NCBI GenBank assembly: GCA_963676865.2
Contig: CAXXSS010000001.1
Coordinates: forward strand, 930,001-994,000
Length of the DNA: 64,000 nucleotides
From: JAAYUD01 sp963676865
Lineage (GTDB): Bacteria > Bacteroidota > Bacteroidia > Bacteroidales > Bacteroidaceae
Direction of reading: 5' to 3'
Shown here piece after piece: positions 43,872-52,961 of this stretch; positions within the stretch are counted from its first letter, which is position 1; each line of letters begins with the position of its first letter. The position numbers and the translations under genes were made by a program. The notes beneath the pieces were generated by a model that did not search any database, had not been told where the DNA came from, and was given only the letters and a program-made list of their open reading frames with translations.

Positions 43872-45086
43872 TTATTTCGTAAAATGCAATGTATGCCCCA
43901 TGCGTACTTTCTTAGTGCGTAGATAACGTTCATTATATTCATTTGGCGTGGTTTCGATAGAGACATTTTCTATTATTTTCAGCCCATACGCCTCAAGTCC
44001 AACACGTTTCACCGGATTGTTTGTCATTAGTTTCATCTTGTGCACTCCGATTTCGCGTAAGATCTGCGCTCCTACTCCATAATCTCTTTCATCAGGATCA
44101 AAGCCCAAATGAATATTGGCATCAACAGTGTCATAACCTTCTTCCTGAAGTTTATAAGCAGCTATTTTATTCATAAGTCCTATACCACGTCCCTCTTGAT
44201 TCATATAAACAATAACGCCTTTTCCTGCCTTATCAATCATCTCCATGGCTTTATGCAATTGTTCACCGCAATCACAACGTTTCGATCCAAAGATATCACC
44301 TGTAACGCACGACGAATGCACACGTACCAAAATAGGTTCATCTTCGTCCCACGTACCCTTGAACAAAGCTACATGCTCCAGTCCATTCGATTTTTGAAGA
44401 AACGGAATAAGACGGAAATGTCCGTAATCAGTAGGCAAATCGACCTCTACTCCACGTTCTACAATAGATTCTTCTTTCAATCGATACGCTATAAGGTCGT
44501 GAATAGAAATCAATTTCAAATTATATTTATCCGCCATCAACCGAAGTTCAGGTAATCGCCCCATAGTACCATCTTCATTCATTATTTCCATCAAAGCCCC
44601 GGCGGGATAAAGCCCGGCAAGTTTACACATATCTATGGTAGCTTCAGTGTGTCCAACGCGACGTAAAACTCCTTTGTCTTGAGCATATAAAGGATTCACG
44701 TGGCCGGGTCTACCAAATGTTGCAGGAGTAGACTTAGGATCAGCAAGAGCTAAAATAGTAGCTGCACGGTCCGCAGCAGAAACACCTGTAGTACAGCCTT
44801 CAAGTTTGTCTACAGTAACAGTAAAAGGTGTGCCCAACACAGAGGTATTTTCAGACACCTGATGAGGCAAATCAAGTTCTTTACAACGAGACAAGGTAAG
44901 AGGAGCACAAAGCACACCGCGAGCATGCTTAAGCATGAAGTTTACTTTATCGGGAGTAATCTTCTCGGCAGGGATGATGAGATCTCCTTCATTCTCACGA
45001 TCCGCATCATCGACAACAATCAGGAATTTACCTTCCTTAAAGTCTACAATAGCCTCTTCGATAGTATCAAACTGAATATCATTCAT
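43872..45086 (-). CDS. ribBA: Bifunctional riboflavin biosynthesis protein RibBA
   Basis: Fusion of 3,4-dihydroxy-2-butanone-4-phosphate synthase (N-terminal, about 1-200) and GTP cyclohydrolase II (about 205-404). RibB motifs are DDADRENEGDLI (about 25-36) and RVGHTEATIDM. RibA motifs are RVHSSCVTGDIFGSKRCDCG with the zinc cysteines, and QEGRGIGLMNKI. Both first steps of riboflavin synthesis are therefore encoded in one chain. No FMN riboswitch is visible upstream: the gene begins only 2 bp after the LptF/G stop. Confidence 0.97.
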   Translation of the reverse strand: MNDIQFDTIEEAIVDFKEGKFLIVVDDADRENEGDLIIPAEKITPDKVNFMLKHARGVLCAPLTLSRCKELDLPHQVSENTSVLGTPFTVTVDKLEGCTTGVSAADRAATILALADPKSTPATFGRPGHVNPLYAQDKGVLRRVGHTEATIDMCKLAGLYPAGALMEIMNEDGTMGRLPELRLMADKYNLKLISIHDLIAYRLKEESIVERGVEVDLPTDYGHFRLIPFLQKSNGLEHVALFKGTWDEDEPILVRVHSSCVTGDIFGSKRCDCGEQLHKAMEMIDKAGKGVIVYMNQEGRGIGLMNKIAAYKLQEEGYDTVDANIHLGFDPDERDYGVGAQILREIGVHKMKLMTNNPVKRVGLEAYGLKIIENVSIETTPNEYNERYLRTKKVRMGHTLHFTK

Positions 45087-45088
45087 AA

Positions 45089-47017
45089 TTACTTCCTTTT
45101 ATTTTGAATTTGTAATATAATTGTTTTTAACTTCTTATCGTTTTCCAGTATACGTTTTAAATCTTTCCCCAATCTTATACGAAATGCCCAAATACGAAGC
45201 CAGAAAAATATTCCGATCGGAATGATGATACCGGCAGCGATATTCAGCCAATGTACATGGAAAGGTCGAGTATGCGCCCTCGTAGGAATGATTGGATAAT
45301 TATTTAAAGCGTTAATGAGATGAATAGAGCGCGAATTGGACATTTCATCCATAAGTTCTTCCATTTTATTATTGATACGATCTATATCATTATCTACGTT
45401 ATCAGTCATCCATAATTTAAAATAATTTGGAATCGTGCGCAAATGATGAGTTTTGAGATACGAAATACATTGCAAAGAGAGCCCATTAAGCCTAGTAGGC
45501 ATTGTATCATAGTCCACATCCTGAATAATAACTTCTTTCATAAAGGTATGTCTGATACTCCGTATACCACTCACCCGACGAAGCCAGGCAATATAAGTAT
45601 CAATATTCAATACGACCGAATCATTATTTGATTTATAAGTAAGGAAAGCGCCCAAAGGAGCCAGTACTGCCGTACTCAACCAGATGCCCATCCACAAAGC
45701 CCATTTCCCATCACGTGCCATTTTGTAACCGGAGTTGTCTATAATATAATAAACGATGAACACCAGCACTGAGATAACAACAGGCATACCTAGTCCACCT
45801 TTTCGAATGATACCTCCCAAAGGTGCGCCAATAAAGAAGAAAAGCATACATGACAAAGCAATCGTTATCTTGCGCTGCATTTCTATCTTATGACGACGAA
45901 TTTGATAATCAAGTTGTTCTACTGTAGAACTTTTAAATTCCCAATCCGTACCAAGATTCTGTGCGGTATTTTCAGCCCGTTGTAGCGTGCGTTGCTTCTC
46001 TTCAGTCGTAGATTTATCGTACAATTTATCTATATCATATTTTGCAGGATTGTACTTTTCCTTTTTCACAACGATGGCAGCAGTTGCATTAGGAAGTGCA
46101 GGACGCACCATAGGGGTACTTCGATAATAATTTTCAGCAGCAGCTTTATAATAGCTTCTTCCTATACTGTCTCCCACTACCGTCATCGAATCTATTGAGT
46201 GACTTAAAGCCGATATATTCTTAGCACCAGCCTGATTGCTCATGACATTGGCATCTGCCATATTAAAGCCCGAATTGAATTCAATAATGGCTGTCTTGTG
46301 ATCAAACGTCTCACGACGATAGGGCACGTTAGTAGCATACATTGTCTGTTGAGTAAGATTCTCAAACAATTCGCCCTTATATAGTTGCAATAACAAATGC
46401 TGCCGATCTGCGGTCATATCAAGCCGCCCTGAATCACAATTAATGATACGAGTATTTTCAAATCCCTGCGAATAATCATAGATTAAAACGCCATGAAGTA
46501 CACCCGTCACTTTATTCTTCTTTTGGATTCTCAAATTATAGCCCGGTATGTCATTATAAAAAGCTCCTTCTGGTATATCCAATTCAGGAGATTTTTGTTT
46601 CAATGAAAGAGCAAAAGTTCCTAACTCTTTTTGGGCATTGGGACTAATTACATTTTGAAAATAAAAAGACGTAATGCTCAATAAGCCGACAACAACCATG
46701 AGAGGGCGCATCACCTTGATAAGCGAAATACCGGAGGCTTTCATCGCCAACAATTCAAAACGTTCTCCAAAATTACCAAACGTGATAAGCGAAGCCAACA
46801 AAACAGCAAGAGGCATAGAAAGAGGCACCAACGTCAAAGTAGAATACCAAAAGAATTTAGCGAGCACATCCATACCCAATCCTTTGCCCACCAAATCATC
46901 CACCCAACGCCATAGAAACTGCATCAAGAAAATGAAAAGACAAATCAGGAAAGTACCCACAAAAAGCATAAAAAAGCTTTTTGTAATAAATATATTTAAT
47001 TTCTTAATTCGAAACAT
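45089..47017 (-). CDS. LptF/LptG (YjgP/YjgQ) family LPS-export permease
   Basis: Inner-membrane permease of the LptBFG lipopolysaccharide-export complex. The 642-residue protein has three N-terminal helices (about 15-110), a beta-jellyroll periplasmic domain (about 130-390, including GAFYNDIPGYNLRIQKKN), and three C-terminal helices (ITIALSCMLFFFIGAPLGGI near 390 onwards), with a Bacteroidetes-specific C-terminal extension and final helix. Only one permease gene is present here. A minus-strand -7 box TACCTTTG lies at 47048-47055. It leads the LptF/G-ribBA-aspC operon. Confidence 0.88.
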   Translation of the reverse strand: MFRIKKLNIFITKSFFMLFVGTFLICLFIFLMQFLWRWVDDLVGKGLGMDVLAKFFWYSTLTLVPLSMPLAVLLASLITFGNFGERFELLAMKASGISLIKVMRPLMVVVGLLSITSFYFQNVISPNAQKELGTFALSLKQKSPELDIPEGAFYNDIPGYNLRIQKKNKVTGVLHGVLIYDYSQGFENTRIINCDSGRLDMTADRQHLLLQLYKGELFENLTQQTMYATNVPYRRETFDHKTAIIEFNSGFNMADANVMSNQAGAKNISALSHSIDSMTVVGDSIGRSYYKAAAENYYRSTPMVRPALPNATAAIVVKKEKYNPAKYDIDKLYDKSTTEEKQRTLQRAENTAQNLGTDWEFKSSTVEQLDYQIRRHKIEMQRKITIALSCMLFFFIGAPLGGIIRKGGLGMPVVISVLVFIVYYIIDNSGYKMARDGKWALWMGIWLSTAVLAPLGAFLTYKSNNDSVVLNIDTYIAWLRRVSGIRSIRHTFMKEVIIQDVDYDTMPTRLNGLSLQCISYLKTHHLRTIPNYFKLWMTDNVDNDIDRINNKMEELMDEMSNSRSIHLINALNNYPIIPTRAHTRPFHVHWLNIAAGIIIPIGIFFWLRIWAFRIRLGKDLKRILENDKKLKTIILQIQNKRK

Positions 47018-47097
47018 TCTTATTCAGCCATCACATTTTTTATGATGCAAAGGTAAGACAAAAAACAGAGAGCAAAAAATATTCGAATGAAAGTTCA

Positions 47098-47484
47098 TTA
47101 AAAACCTAAAACTCTTCGCATTTTAGCTATTTGAGAAGTCCACAATTCCTTCAAATCCTCACCTTCCTCCTCGTTGGTAAAATCATTAATTTCCAAGACA
47201 AAAGCTTTTGTCAATTCATCCTGACACATTTTAATCTCAAAGTAGCTACGTGGGCTCTCATCATCCAGCCAATGAAAGCGAATAAACGAAAAAGTCCTGA
47301 TAGCAACGACTTCCGCTGATCGCACTTCATTAGCAGACCAGCAAAAAGTAAAGACTTTATCCTTAACCGATATTCTATCGGCAAACCAATTTTCCATACC
47401 GGCAGGACTGCTAATAGTATTCCACAACACGTGTTTCGCAGTTTCCTTAAGCAAGAATTCCAAATGTATTTTAATTTGATCCAT
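47098..47484 (-). CDS. START-like (SRPBCC fold) domain protein
   Basis: Small soluble protein of 128 residues resembling the Bacteroidetes START-like family within the SRPBCC/AHSA1 superfamily. WNTISSPAGMENWFADRI near 21-38 is the typical AHSA1-like start, followed by a beta-sheet stretch and a C-terminal helix (LKELWTSQIAKMRRVLGF). The fold usually holds a hydrophobic ligand, but none can be named. It sits upstream of the LptF/G gene on the same strand with 80 bp between. Confidence 0.75.
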   Translation of the reverse strand: MDQIKIHLEFLLKETAKHVLWNTISSPAGMENWFADRISVKDKVFTFCWSANEVRSAEVVAIRTFSFIRFHWLDDESPRSYFEIKMCQDELTKAFVLEINDFTNEEEGEDLKELWTSQIAKMRRVLGF

Positions 47485-47603
47485 AGTATCCCCTTATTTC
47501 ATGCGCCAAGATATATACTTTTTTCTAGATATGGAAACAAAAACCATATATTTTAATGATATCAGTATCCGCAGCATTTTTTTTCAGAAAAACGGCAAAT
47601 TGT

Positions 47604-47634
47604 TTTGGCAATTTCAGAAAAAGGACTATCTTTG
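47604..47634 (+). promoter_or_regulatory. Promoter of the tRNA gene
   Basis: TTTG (47604-47607), 19-bp spacer, TATCTTTG (47627-47634): a full consensus match. The tRNA begins 19 bp after the -7 box. TTTCAGAAAAA occurs twice around it (47582-47592 and 47612-47622). Confidence 0.85.
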
Positions 47635-47652
47635 CACCCGCAAAACAACAAT

Positions 47653-47726
47653 GGCGGGATAGCTCAGCTGGTTAGAGCGCATGATTCATAATCATGAGGT
47701 CCTGAGTTCAAGTCTCAGCCCCGCTA
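47653..47726 (+). tRNA. tRNA-Met (anticodon CAU; Ile2 not excluded)
   Basis: 74 nt without encoded CCA. Acceptor GGCGGGA, D arm GCTC/GAGC, anticodon stem CATGA/TCATG with loop TTCATAA giving anticodon CAU, and T arm CTGAG/CTCAG with TTCAAGT. The acceptor pairs CCCCGCT with a G-U at the first pair and a mismatch next to the D arm. CAU is read by elongator Met, initiator Met or lysidine-modified Ile2 tRNAs. The G-U first pair argues against initiator form, and elongator Met is favoured. Confidence 0.9.
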
Positions 47727-47741
47727 CTTTCACAAAATTAT

Positions 47742-47785
47742 AAAGCAATTATAAATTATATAATTTGTAATTGCTTTTATTTTTC
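47742..47785 (+). terminator. Rho-independent terminator after the tRNA
   Basis: AAAGCAATTATAAATT (47742-47757) pairs with 47762-47777 (one G-U pair), followed by TATTTTTC. It lies 16 nt past the tRNA end. Confidence 0.85.
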
Positions 47786-47878
47786 TAAAAGGAAGTGACC
47801 TTGCCATAGGAGCCCCTATACTTGAGTTTAAGTACGATTAGAGCCCACTTTGTACTGGACTAATTCCCAAAAAACTAA

Positions 47879-47990
47879 CGTATGTCGCAGCTATAACTAA
47901 CAGAAGTTACTGCGATAACTAACGGAAGTTATCATGACAACTAACGTTAGTTTCTTCAACAACATCCGTTAGTTATGGCTGCGACATACG
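47879..47990. repeat. Large palindromic intergenic repeat (AACTAAC type)
   Basis: Outer arms 47879-47901 and 47968-47990 match as 23-nt inverted repeats with one mismatch (a G-U pair in RNA). The 66-nt centre holds repeated short units AACTAACAGAAGTTA, AACTAACGGAAGTTA and the palindrome AACTAACGTTAGTT. Related in design, not in sequence, to the other large palindromes of this window. Confidence 0.85.
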
Positions 47991-48073
47991 GTTGATTTTT
48001 TGCAAGGTAAAACAAGAAAGAAAAGACAAATATCAGAACGATGCGATAATTCAAACAAACGGAAGGACACTGG

Positions 48074-48133
48074 TGTCGTATGTTAGTTTTTTCGGTGACA
48101 TCCTTAAGTTTTTCGTGCCACGTACATACGACA
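48074..48133. repeat. Smaller inverted repeat, possibly a decayed relative
   Basis: TGTCGTATGT (48074-48083) is inverted against ACATACGACA (48124-48133). GTATGTTAGTTTTTT inside it resembles the reverse complement of the left flank of the 47879 element, and GTACATACG recurs at 48143. It may be a degraded partner of that element. Confidence 0.55.
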
Positions 48134-48436
48134 ACAAAAAAAGGTACATACGTGGATTTGAACAATAAATAGCTGCGTGGACGTAATACGAAATCGTTTT
48201 GTGTTGCGATATATTACTAAAAATGTCGCATGTGTCGCATAGAAACCCTATAAACTCTATATTTTTTTTATTCGAGTATATTGCGTTTATCATTATGATA
48301 CCGTAATTACACGAAATATGATTACATAAAATAAAAAAATAAAAAAAATATAAGAGGAGGGAATCCTATGCGACACATGCAACAAGGTTTTGTCGATTTT
48401 CGAAGCTATAGTATATTGTAGCTGCGATTTTTGAGT

Positions 48437-48644
48437 TGACCAATAATTTAGTCACTTTTTGAAAAAAGGGATTGGACGCATATTTTTGTTGAGTTGACCA
48501 TTATTTCATAATGTCGCAAAAGATAGGCTTACAATAATATTATGTAATTATTAAAGGCCTTTTTAGTTCTATTTAATATTAATAGAAACACCTTGTTTGC
48601 CCTAGTTTCCATTGATTTCAGAAAAAGACGAAAATTATTGGTCA
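48437..48644. repeat. Three TGACCA-type motifs upstream of the HTCS gene
   Basis: TGACCAATAATTT (48437-48449) recurs perfectly in inverse orientation at 48632-48644. A third copy, TGACCATTATTTC, is at 48496-48508. TTGAGTTGACCA is a 12-nt direct repeat (48431-48442 and 48489-48500). These may be operators for the regulator or remnants of repeats. Confidence 0.5.
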
Positions 48645-48807
48645 GAAAGATAACAGGTTGCTATTTGTAACGTTTATTCTTTTGCTTAGAAAATAGAACG
48701 ATAGCGCTGACTTATTGAGATGGGGGTTATATGCGGTTTGAGTAAATCCCACGTAGGTATAAGAAATCTGTATATTTGCTAGAATTTATGATTTAAGTCT
48801 TAGTAAT

Positions 48808-48839
48808 CTTGTAACATAAAAAAGAATTGATTATTTTTG
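48808..48839 (+). promoter_or_regulatory. Probable promoter of the HTCS regulator
   Basis: CTTG (48808-48811, one mismatch), 20-bp spacer, TATTTTTG (48832-48839). It predicts a leader of about 15 nt before the ATG at 48861. Confidence 0.55.
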
Positions 48840-48860
48840 TCCAAACCTGATTAAACAATC

Positions 48861-51800
48861 ATGAAATTTACGCTATTGAAACCATTCTTTCCAATTATTA
48901 CATTCATCCTAATAATATGTCAAAACTGTTATGCAGATTCTTATGTTACGAGATTTATTTCGAATGTCAATGGATTATCTAATAACTCCATCAATTGCAT
49001 ATTGGAGGACAGAGATCACACGATGTGGTTTGGCACATGGGGCGGACTGAATGCATACAATGGACGGGACATTAAGATATACAAATATAGTAGCAATAAT
49101 GACAACTCTATAAGCAACAACATTATAAGACAAATCATCGAATCAGGAGACTACCTCTGGATTGCCACAGATAACGGCATCAACCGGATAAATAAAAAGA
49201 CAGAACAAATCCAACGTTATTATCTTAGGAATTCGCCCAAGAAGGTTCCTAGTACAGAAAAATTGTATAATATAGGCAAATCGAGTGATGGTACCATTTG
49301 GGGATGGCTCAAAGACAAAGGGCTTTTTAAGTTCCGAAACAATAAGTTCGAAAGAATACCTATTGATTTCACATCCAAAGTAAAAGATTTATCGATTACA
49401 AAAAGTGGAGCGTGGTTCTTACTGAACAACAATGTCCTCAAATATATTCCTATCAACGTCAATACCCTATATTTGAAAGAGAAAAGTATGAAGTCAATAG
49501 CAGGGTCTGTTTCAAAATTGTTCATCAATGACAAGCAAAATATTGTTCAAACGGAAGGAACACTTATCATGTTCGACAAATATGCCAGAATAGAGAAAAC
49601 AATAACCATATCTCCTCATTCTCAAATTTCTCAAGTTCTGCTTGCTGACAGAAAACTTTATTTAGGTTCTATAAGCAAAGGGTGCTTGTGTTACGACCTT
49701 ATCAGCTCAAAATATTCGAGCATTAACTACGGCATTTCTACCAAAATGTCTGTTCTTACCCTCTTCATCGGTAGTCAACAGATATTATGGTTAGGTACAG
49801 ATGGAAAAGGAATTGTTCAGCTCTACAAATATACTCCTTTATTCAATACTATTTTGTTTTCGTTTCCCGTCAGAAGTTTTTGTGATTATCGCAAGAATGA
49901 AGTACTGGTAGGCACTAAAGGAGGAGGGATACAACTTCTCAATACAGAGACAGGACAGATTTCTCTTTTCCGTAATGAAACTTCAGGGTTGATATCAAAT
50001 TCTGTCTATGCCCTTCGTAAAAATGCTCAAAATGACATTTTCATAGGGACGGATGGTTATGGACTAAATATTTTGAACGCTAAAACAAACAAATTGAGCA
50101 AACTGATTATACCCTCTACTTTTTCACAGTTTAAATCGGTATACAACATTTATTTTTCAAATCATGATTCGACTATTTGGCTAGGTACAGCAGGATACGG
50201 TTTAATCAAAATGGATATTATTAAAAAAGGAGGTAATTATATAGTTACTAAGTTTAAACGCTATTCTTCATCTAACTATTCCAGAACTCTTAACAACGAT
50301 ATTATATATGCCATCACATCATCACCAAACGACCGCTACATTTGGTTTGGAAGTCGTGGTGGCGGCCTAAACCGTTTTGATACAAACCGTTCTTCTATTT
50401 CAAAATTCGAAGATTTAGTACCTGGCACATTGACAAACGATGACATTCTATGTCTTTTTCAGGACGGCAGAGACCTATGGATAGGAACTAGCTACGGTTT
50501 AAACCGGATTAGACTATTAACTTCGAGCTATCAGCTTACCAAATACAACAATAAAAATCTAGAAAGTAAGACGATACATGGTGTAGTAAAAGATTTATTG
50601 GGCAATATTTGGCTCAGCACAAATCAAGGCCTTTTCAAGATAAGCAAAGACGGACGATTAGAGAACTATACGATAAAAGATGGGCTACAAAACGATGAAT
50701 TTTCTGACGGCGCATTTTTCAAAGACGAGAAGGGAAATCTTTATTTTGGAGGAGTCAACGGGCTCAACTATTTTAGCCCGCAACATGTACATCTTCGCAA
50801 TTTCTGTCCCCGACTTGAGCTTAGTGGGTTGAGGATATACGACAAAGACATAAATATTGCCACATTCATAAAGGAAGGCAAACTTAAACTGAAATATGAT
50901 GAACGTAATGTTACGCTCAAATTTATAGCAAAGGACTTTATCAATACTGAAAGTTGCGAATATGCATATAGAATAGACAAGACAGACCAATGGTTCGAGA
51001 TGGGCACAGACCCTAATCTTGTATTACAATTATCAACAGGCAAACATCTACTTGAGGTAAAATGCTCTAATGGTGATAAAGTTTGGAACAATAGGATTTA
51101 TCGTCTCCAAATCATAGTTGATAACCCTTGGTGGTTTAGCTTTTGGGCAATACTCTGCTATCTGCTAATATTGTCAATAATCGGAATGATAGCTTCATCT
51201 ATTATTCGTAACCGCATTCGTATGAGTCGAAAACTATTTTTAGCAGATATAGACAAAAAACAAGATCAGAAGATATACGAATCAAAGCTTACATTCTTCA
51301 CTAACGTAGCTCATGAGTTCTCTATTCCACTTACCCTTATATATACCCCTGCACAATATTTGTCAGAAATGAGAGGAATTGACAGTGAAATTAAAAAATA
51401 CGTGGACGTTATAAAAGATAATGCCGAGCGTATGCAGAAACTGATGCAAGAATTAATCGAATTCAAGAAAAGTAAATCAAGTTACGAACCTCTCTGTCCC
51501 GAAAAAATTGATACAGAAGAGCACATCCTATCTATCATTAAAAATTATGAAACGATTCAACATAGTAATAAAATAGAGTTTAAATATAATAGTCAAAATC
51601 TATCGACCATTATATCCGACAAAAGCGTTCTAAGCAAAATTGTATTCAACCTTCTTTCAAATGCTTTCCAGCATACCCCACAAGGAGGATATATCAAGAT
51701 GGATTTCTATCAGGAAGAGAGCAAAAATTCGCCACTCCATTTTGTTATCAGGCATTCGGGTAGAGGCATGACAGAAGAACAGATAAATAACATCTTCAAC

Positions 51801-52802
51801 GAGTATAAAATATTCGACCACGTAGCTTCCGGAAATATGCAGATGAGTAATGGTATTGGTATTAATCTAACAAAAAAACTTATAGAATATCTAGATGGTA
51901 GTATAAAAATTAGAAGTCAACTTGGAGAATATATTGAATTTGTCGTTACGATTCCACCATTGGATATTACACGGGAGGATGTCATCAAACTTGAACCGAG
52001 CAAAGGCAAGATGCAGACAAGCGAAAATATTTCTAGAGAAAAGAGACATCCCGAGACATTGATTTACATCATAGAAGATGAACAAAATTTAAAAAATTTA
52101 CTTTCCAATATTCTTTATGATTATACAATATTCGATTTCGATAACGCGAATGAAGTTCTTGAAGCTATTAAGAGGAATCACCCAGATTTAATCATTACAG
52201 ATCTTCATTTTGCTGAATCGGGTTTGGATTTTGTATACAAATTGAAAATGGATTCTAAGACTAGTTATATTCCTATAATTGGAATTTCTAACAAATCTTC
52301 TGTTGAAGAACAGATAGACGCATACAATAAAGGTATAGACACTTATTTGGTTAAACCCTTCCATCCACGTCAAATTCTTTCTAGCATAGAAAACCTGCTG
52401 ACTAGACAAATATTGCTCAAAGATTATTTTAACTCTAGTCTTTCGTCTCTTACAATCCGAAATGGGAAGGTAATGCACGAAGAAGACAAAGAGATACTTG
52501 AAAGGGTGAACGATTTTATTAAAGAGCATATATCAGATGAGAACTTATCGGCAGAAATGATCGAACAATTCTTAGGTCAAAGCAAAGCTTCTTTTTATCG
52601 AAAATTTAAAGATTTATTGGATAAGACACCTAGTGAACACATAAAAAATGTGAGATTGGAATATGCCGCAAAGTTATTGCGAACAACAAAAATGACTGTT
52701 TCTGAAATTATTTATAAGTCTGGCTTTTCAAACAAATCCTATTTCTACAGAGAATTTAAAGGGGTCTACGGATGCTCTCCTAATGACTTTAGAAAAATAT
52801 AG
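48861..52802 (+). CDS. Hybrid two-component system regulator (HTCS) of a glycan locus
   Basis: One-chain sensor/regulator of 1313 residues typical of Bacteroides PULs. A signal peptide (about 1-26) is followed by two seven-bladed-propeller halves of Reg_prop repeats (DHTMWFGTWGGLNAY near 50, WLGTDGKGIVQLY near 310, and others), a Y_Y_Y domain (about 660-750), a membrane helix (about 754-780), HisKA with phosphoacceptor His818 (NVAHEFSIPLTLI), HATPase, a receiver with Asp1114 and Lys1165, and an AraC-type HTH (about 1210-1313). The ATP-lid G1 box reads IRHSGRGM instead of the usual DTGxG. The receiver phosphosite context DLHFAESGLD is atypical. It probably activates the SusCD genes downstream. 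Confidence 0.92.
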   Translation: MKFTLLKPFFPIITFILIICQNCYADSYVTRFISNVNGLSNNSINCILEDRDHTMWFGTWGGLNAYNGRDIKIYKYSSNNDNSISNNIIRQIIESGDYLWIATDNGINRINKKTEQIQRYYLRNSPKKVPSTEKLYNIGKSSDGTIWGWLKDKGLFKFRNNKFERIPIDFTSKVKDLSITKSGAWFLLNNNVLKYIPINVNTLYLKEKSMKSIAGSVSKLFINDKQNIVQTEGTLIMFDKYARIEKTITISPHSQISQVLLADRKLYLGSISKGCLCYDLISSKYSSINYGISTKMSVLTLFIGSQQILWLGTDGKGIVQLYKYTPLFNTILFSFPVRSFCDYRKNEVLVGTKGGGIQLLNTETGQISLFRNETSGLISNSVYALRKNAQNDIFIGTDGYGLNILNAKTNKLSKLIIPSTFSQFKSVYNIYFSNHDSTIWLGTAGYGLIKMDIIKKGGNYIVTKFKRYSSSNYSRTLNNDIIYAITSSPNDRYIWFGSRGGGLNRFDTNRSSISKFEDLVPGTLTNDDILCLFQDGRDLWIGTSYGLNRIRLLTSSYQLTKYNNKNLESKTIHGVVKDLLGNIWLSTNQGLFKISKDGRLENYTIKDGLQNDEFSDGAFFKDEKGNLYFGGVNGLNYFSPQHVHLRNFCPRLELSGLRIYDKDINIATFIKEGKLKLKYDERNVTLKFIAKDFINTESCEYAYRIDKTDQWFEMGTDPNLVLQLSTGKHLLEVKCSNGDKVWNNRIYRLQIIVDNPWWFSFWAILCYLLILSIIGMIASSIIRNRIRMSRKLFLADIDKKQDQKIYESKLTFFTNVAHEFSIPLTLIYTPAQYLSEMRGIDSEIKKYVDVIKDNAERMQKLMQELIEFKKSKSSYEPLCPEKIDTEEHILSIIKNYETIQHSNKIEFKYNSQNLSTIISDKSVLSKIVFNLLSNAFQHTPQGGYIKMDFYQEESKNSPLHFVIRHSGRGMTEEQINNIFNEYKIFDHVASGNMQMSNGIGINLTKKLIEYLDGSIKIRSQLGEYIEFVVTIPPLDITREDVIKLEPSKGKMQTSENISREKRHPETLIYIIEDEQNLKNLLSNILYDYTIFDFDNANEVLEAIKRNHPDLIITDLHFAESGLDFVYKLKMDSKTSYIPIIGISNKSSVEEQIDAYNKGIDTYLVKPFHPRQILSSIENLLTRQILLKDYFNSSLSSLTIRNGKVMHEEDKEILERVNDFIKEHISDENLSAEMIEQFLGQSKASFYRKFKDLLDKTPSEHIKNVRLEYAAKLLRTTKMTVSEIIYKSGFSNKSYFYREFKGVYGCSPNDFRKI

Positions 52803-52837
52803 TACACTGTTTTGAGACTCTTGTGCATCAAATTACG

Positions 52838-52870
52838 AAATGTCGGAACAAACCTAGTTCCGACATTTTC
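52838..52870 (+). terminator. Rho-independent terminator of the HTCS gene
   Basis: AAATGTCGGAAC (52838-52849) pairs with GTTCCGACATTT (52857-52868), 7-nt loop, followed by TC. It lies 35 bp past the HTCS stop and is flanked by the composite repeat at 52801-52904. Confidence 0.85.
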
Positions 52871-52961
52871 TATCGTATATAATCCTTTGAGACTATAGTG
52901 TACTCTCTAATTTCAAATCCATATTAATTTTGCTTTCAGAAAATTTTAAAATTTAATATCA

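Larger units (their letters stand above)
47727..48860. other. Gene-free AT-rich region between tRNA and the HTCS regulator
   Basis: 1.13 kb with no supportable ORF. It holds the tRNA terminator (47742-47785), a large palindrome (47879-47990), a smaller inverted repeat (48074-48133), three TGACCA-type motifs (48437-48644) and the HTCS promoter (48808-48839), plus a -7-like TATATTTG at 48771. Minus-strand ORFs of 69-80 codons at 47956-48293 cover the repeats and are not convincing. Confidence 0.7.

Noticed and set aside
43872..45088. FMN riboswitch upstream of ribBA
   Set aside because: Only 2 bp separate ribBA from the upstream LptF/G gene, and no RFN-type sequence is seen.
47653..47800. tRNA as an integration (att) site
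   Set aside because: No integrase and no duplicated tRNA 3' end downstream. The next sequence is a simple terminator.
47956..48293. Two overlapping minus-strand ORFs (69 and 80 codons)
   Set aside because: They cross the palindromic repeats, contain low-complexity residues and have no start context or homology.
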